Shown here: positions 61,241 to 64,000 of the stretch, piece after piece
How positions within the stretch are numbered: position 1 is the first letter of the stretch
How the letters are laid out: every line of letters begins with the position of its first letter
NCBI GenBank assembly: GCA_029721435.1
Contig: CM056584.1
Location: forward strand, 9,072,395-9,136,394
Reading direction: 5' to 3'
DNA: 64,000 bases
Source: Gymnothorax reevesii
Taxonomy: Eukaryota > Chordata > Actinopteri > Anguilliformes > Muraenidae
Program-made: the position numbers and the translations under genes
The notes under the pieces: model-generated
Databases searched by the model: none
The model's input: only the letters and a program-made list of their open reading frames with translations
What the model was told of the DNA's origin: nothing

Positions 61241-62705
61241 GCTAGCGATCTAATGTGAGTGCTAATATCTGGTCATTTTCATACTGTACGTGTCCTCTAT
61301 GATGGGAGTATGGGATCAGATGGCATTTCAGCTTAACCCTGCTTGTGTAAAATGGAAATTGAGTGAAGTTAATGTTTGAATACTAATGCTAACATGCTAA
61401 TGCTAGCCCTCTAATGTGAATGCTAATATGTGGTCATTTTTATACTGTACGTGTCCTCAATGATGTTAATAGGAGATCAGATGGCATTTCAGCTTAACCC
61501 TGCTTGTGTAAAATGGAAATTTAGTGACGTTAATGTTTGAATGCTAATGCTAACATGCTAATGCTAGCGATCTAATGTTAGTGCTAATATCTGGTCATTT
61601 TCATACTATACGTGTCCTTTATGATGTTAATAGGAGATCAGATGGCATTTCAGCTTAACCCTTGTGTAAAATGGAAGTTGAGTGATGTTAATGTTTAAAT
61701 GCTAATGCTAACATGCTAATGCTAGCGCTCTAATGTGAGTGCTAATATCTGGTCATTTTCATACTGTACATGTCCTCTATGATGGGATTATGAGATCAGA
61801 TGGCTTTTCAGCTTAACCCTGCTTGTGTAAAATGGAAATTTAATGACTTTCATGTTTGAATGCTAATGCTAACATGCTAATGCTAGCGATCTAATGTGAG
61901 TGCTAATATCTGGTCATTTTCATACTATACGTGTCCTCTATGATGTTAATAGGAGATCAGATGGCATTTCAGCTTAACCCTTCTTGTGTAAAATGGAAAT
62001 TGAGTGATGTTAATGTTTAAATGCTAATGCTAACATGCTAATGCTAGCTATCTAATGTGAGTTCTAATATCTGGTCATTTTCATACTATACGTGTCCTCT
62101 TTGATGTTAATAGGAGATCAGATGGCATTTCAGCTTAACCCTTCTTGTTTAAAATGGAAATTGAGTGATTTTAATGTTTAAATGCTAATGCTAACATGCT
62201 AAAGCTAGCGATCTAATGTGAGTGCTAATACCTGGTCATTTTCATACTGTACGTGTCCTCTATGATGAGAATATGGGATCAGATGGCATTTCAGCTTAAC
62301 CCTGTTTGTGTAAAATGGAAATTGAGTGAAGTTAAAGTTTAAATGCTAATGCTAACATGCTAATGCTAGCGATCTAATGTGAGTGCTAATATCTGGTCAT
62401 TTTCATACTGTACATGTCCTCTATGATGTTAATAGGAGATCAGATGGCATTTCAGCTTTACCCTTCTTGTATAATAAAAAAATTGAGTAATGTTAATGTT
62501 TAAATGCTAATGCTAACATGCTGATGCTAACATGCTAATGTTAGCAATCTAATGTGAGTGCTAATACCTGGTCATTTTCATACTGTACATGTCTTCTATG
62601 ATGGGAGTATGGGATCAGATGGCATTTCAGCTTAACCCTGCTTGTGTAAAATGGAAATTGAGTGACGTTGTTTGAATGCTAATGCTAACATGCTAATGCT
62701 AGCGA
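61090..62705 (+). repeat. Segment shared with 31115-32730
   Basis: Anchors 61250, 61411, 61572, 61730, 61891, 62052, 62213, 62374, 62549. It aligns at 29975 bp. The rare gccctct before an H monomer occurs in both (31432/61407), as does the A/D-I chimera (32399/62374). Here one copy reads atggaagttgag near 61670. The match ends at 62707, an A monomer, where 32732 is K. Confidence 0.84.
62374..62548 (+). repeat. Chimeric monomer A/D-I, fourth copy
   Basis: Same structure as at 22676: A-type left part and A-run, six-heptamer tract with atgctga, end gttagcaatct, then a J monomer at 62549. Confidence 0.83.
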
Positions 62706-64000
62706 TCTAATGTGAGTGCTAATATCTGGTCATTTTCATACTGTACATGTCCTCTATGATGTTAATTGGAGATCAGATGGCATTTAAGCTTTACCCTTCT
62801 TGTATAATAAAAAAATTGAGTAATGATAATGTTTGAATGCTAAAGCTAACATGCTAATGCTAGCGATCTAATGTGAGTTCTAATATCTGGTCATTTTCAT
62901 ACTGTACGTGTCCTCTATGATGTTAATCGGAGATCAGATGGCATTTCAGCTTCACCCTTCTTGTGTAAAATGGAAATTGAGTGACATTAATGTTTTAATA
63001 CTAATGCTAACATGCTAATGCTAGCGATCTAATGTGAGTGCTAATATCTGGTCATTTTCATACTGTACGTGTCCTCTATGATGGGAGTATGGGATCAGAT
63101 GGCATTTCTGCTTAACCCTGCTTGTGTAAAATAGAAATTGAGTGACGTTAATGTTTGAATGCTAATGCTAACATGCTAATGCTAGCGATCTAATGTGAGT
63201 GCTAATATCTGGTCATTTTCATACTGTAAGTGTCCTCTATGATGTTAGTATGATATCAGATGGCATTTCTCCTTCACCCTTCTTGTATTATAAGCAAATT
63301 GGGTAATGTTAATGTTTCAATGCTAATGCTAACATGCTGATGCTAACATGCTAATGCTAGCAATCTAATGTGAGTGCTAATACCTGGTCATTTTCACACT
63401 GTACATGTCTTCTATGATGGGAGTATGGGATCAGATGGCATTTCAGCTTAACCCTGCTTGTGTAAAATGGAAATTGAGTGACGTTAATGTTTGAATGCTA
63501 ATGCTAACATGCTAATGCTAGCGATCTAATGTGAGTTCTAATATCTGGTCATTTTCATACCATACATGTCCTTTATGATGTTAATAGGAGATCAGATGGC
63601 ATTTCAGCTTAACCCTGCTTGTGTACAATGGAAATTTAGTGACGTTAATGTTTGAATGCTAATGCTAACATGCTAATGCTAGGGATCTAATGTGAGTGCT
63701 AATATCTGGTCATTTTCATACTGTACGTGTCCTCTATGATGGGAGTATGGGATCAGATGGCATTTCAGCTTAACCCTGCTTGTGTAAAATGGAAATTGAG
63801 TGAAGTTAATGTTTGAATACTAATGCTAACATGCTAATGCTAGCGCTCTAATGTGAATGCTAATATGTGGTCATTTTTATACTGTACGTGTCCTCAATGA
63901 TGTTAATAGGAGATCAGATGGCATTTCAGCTTAACCCTGCTTGTGTAAAATGGAAATTTAGTGACGTTAATGTTTGAATGCTAATGCTAACATGCTAATG
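62706..64000 (+). repeat. Segment shared with 34177-35471; array continues past the window
   Basis: Anchors 62707, 62868, 63029, 63190, 63365, 63526, 63687, 63848; types A, B, C, D, E, F, G, H. It aligns at 28529 bp with 34178 onwards. Small changes: taatgataatgtttgaatgc near 62822, and ttcacactg near 63395. The last monomer (63848-64000) is cut by the window end inside its heptamer tract, so the array runs on to the right. Confidence 0.86.

Larger units (their letters stand above)
1..64000 (+). repeat. Satellite DNA array, 161-bp monomer, multi-level higher-order repeats
   Basis: The anchor ctaatgtg recurs from base 13 to base 63848 with spacings of 161 bp (most), 175, 158 or 147 bp; I count 394 intervals by hand, all in one orientation. 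The sequence between anchors always aligns to the same monomer, so no other element interrupts the array. The composite monomer has 63 G or C in 161 bases. Stops occur in all six frames of the composite monomer, so it does not encode a protein. Monomer length near that of a nucleosomal repeat, head-to-tail order and HOR structure are typical of eukaryotic centromeric or pericentromeric satellites; the chromosomal location is inferred. A fish host is suggested only by recall of similar TGCTAAY motifs. This entry also covers every gene-free stretch over 300 bases in the window. Confidence 0.97.

Noticed and set aside
1..64000. CRISPR array (regular repeats at constant spacing)
   Set aside because: There are no unique spacers: the whole 161-bp unit is repeated, and its length and composition do not fit a CRISPR repeat-spacer structure.
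1..64000. Tandem-repeat protein gene
   Set aside because: The 161-bp unit is not a multiple of three and the composite monomer has stops in all three forward and all three reverse frames, such as taa and tga at the anchor and tga in ctatgatg.

Overview
The whole 64 kb window is one uninterrupted, head-to-tail satellite DNA array. I see no gene, RNA gene, transposon or unique spacer anywhere. The repeat unit is a 161-bp monomer (about 39% GC). By hand I count about 395 monomers, all in the same orientation, using the sequence ctaatgtg as anchor. Length classes are 161 bp (the great majority), 175, 158 and 147 bp. Stop codons fall in all six frames of every monomer type I checked, so long reading frames are not expected. 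The array points to a eukaryotic, heterochromatic location such as a centromere or pericentromere. The TGCTAAY heptamer tract in each monomer resembles simple motifs I recall as common in ray-finned fish genomes, so a teleost is my best guess, but this is recall and not proof.

Each monomer has an approximately 130-bp body plus a tract of heptamers (2, 4 or 6 copies), which explains the 147, 161 and 175 bp classes. Monomers fall into about 23 recognisable types (A to W here) that differ at a few diagnostic positions, many of them at the three CpG sites. The types recur in fixed orders, so the array is a higher-order repeat (HOR) array, but with several competing HOR lengths instead of one: 980, 1460, 1940, 2104, 3231, 3725, 4222, 4544, 4705, 6001 and 12937 bp.

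Layout: 1-8338 is built from 1460-, 1940- and 3725-bp units. 8339-12937 is a less regular mosaic with the most divergent monomer (8934). 12938-21275 repeats 1-8338 at a distance of 12937 bp with no difference I could find. 17463-29660 is two copies of a 6001-bp unit. 29661-34140 is a mosaic. 34141-53821 is a family of 4222/4544/4705-bp units with an internal 2104-bp duplication and three types (U, V, W) not seen earlier. 53822-60150 is two copies of a 3231-bp unit. 60151-64000 is assembled from segments found again at 12.7-13.8 kb, 31.1-32.7 kb and 34.2-35.5 kb.

The junctions between blocks are chimeric monomers whose left and right parts belong to different types, in register. One monomer (34017) carries an internal patch of another type between flanks of its own type. 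Together these show in-register unequal exchange and conversion-like events. I found no protein-coding or defence system; the interest lies in the satellite's architecture and turnover.
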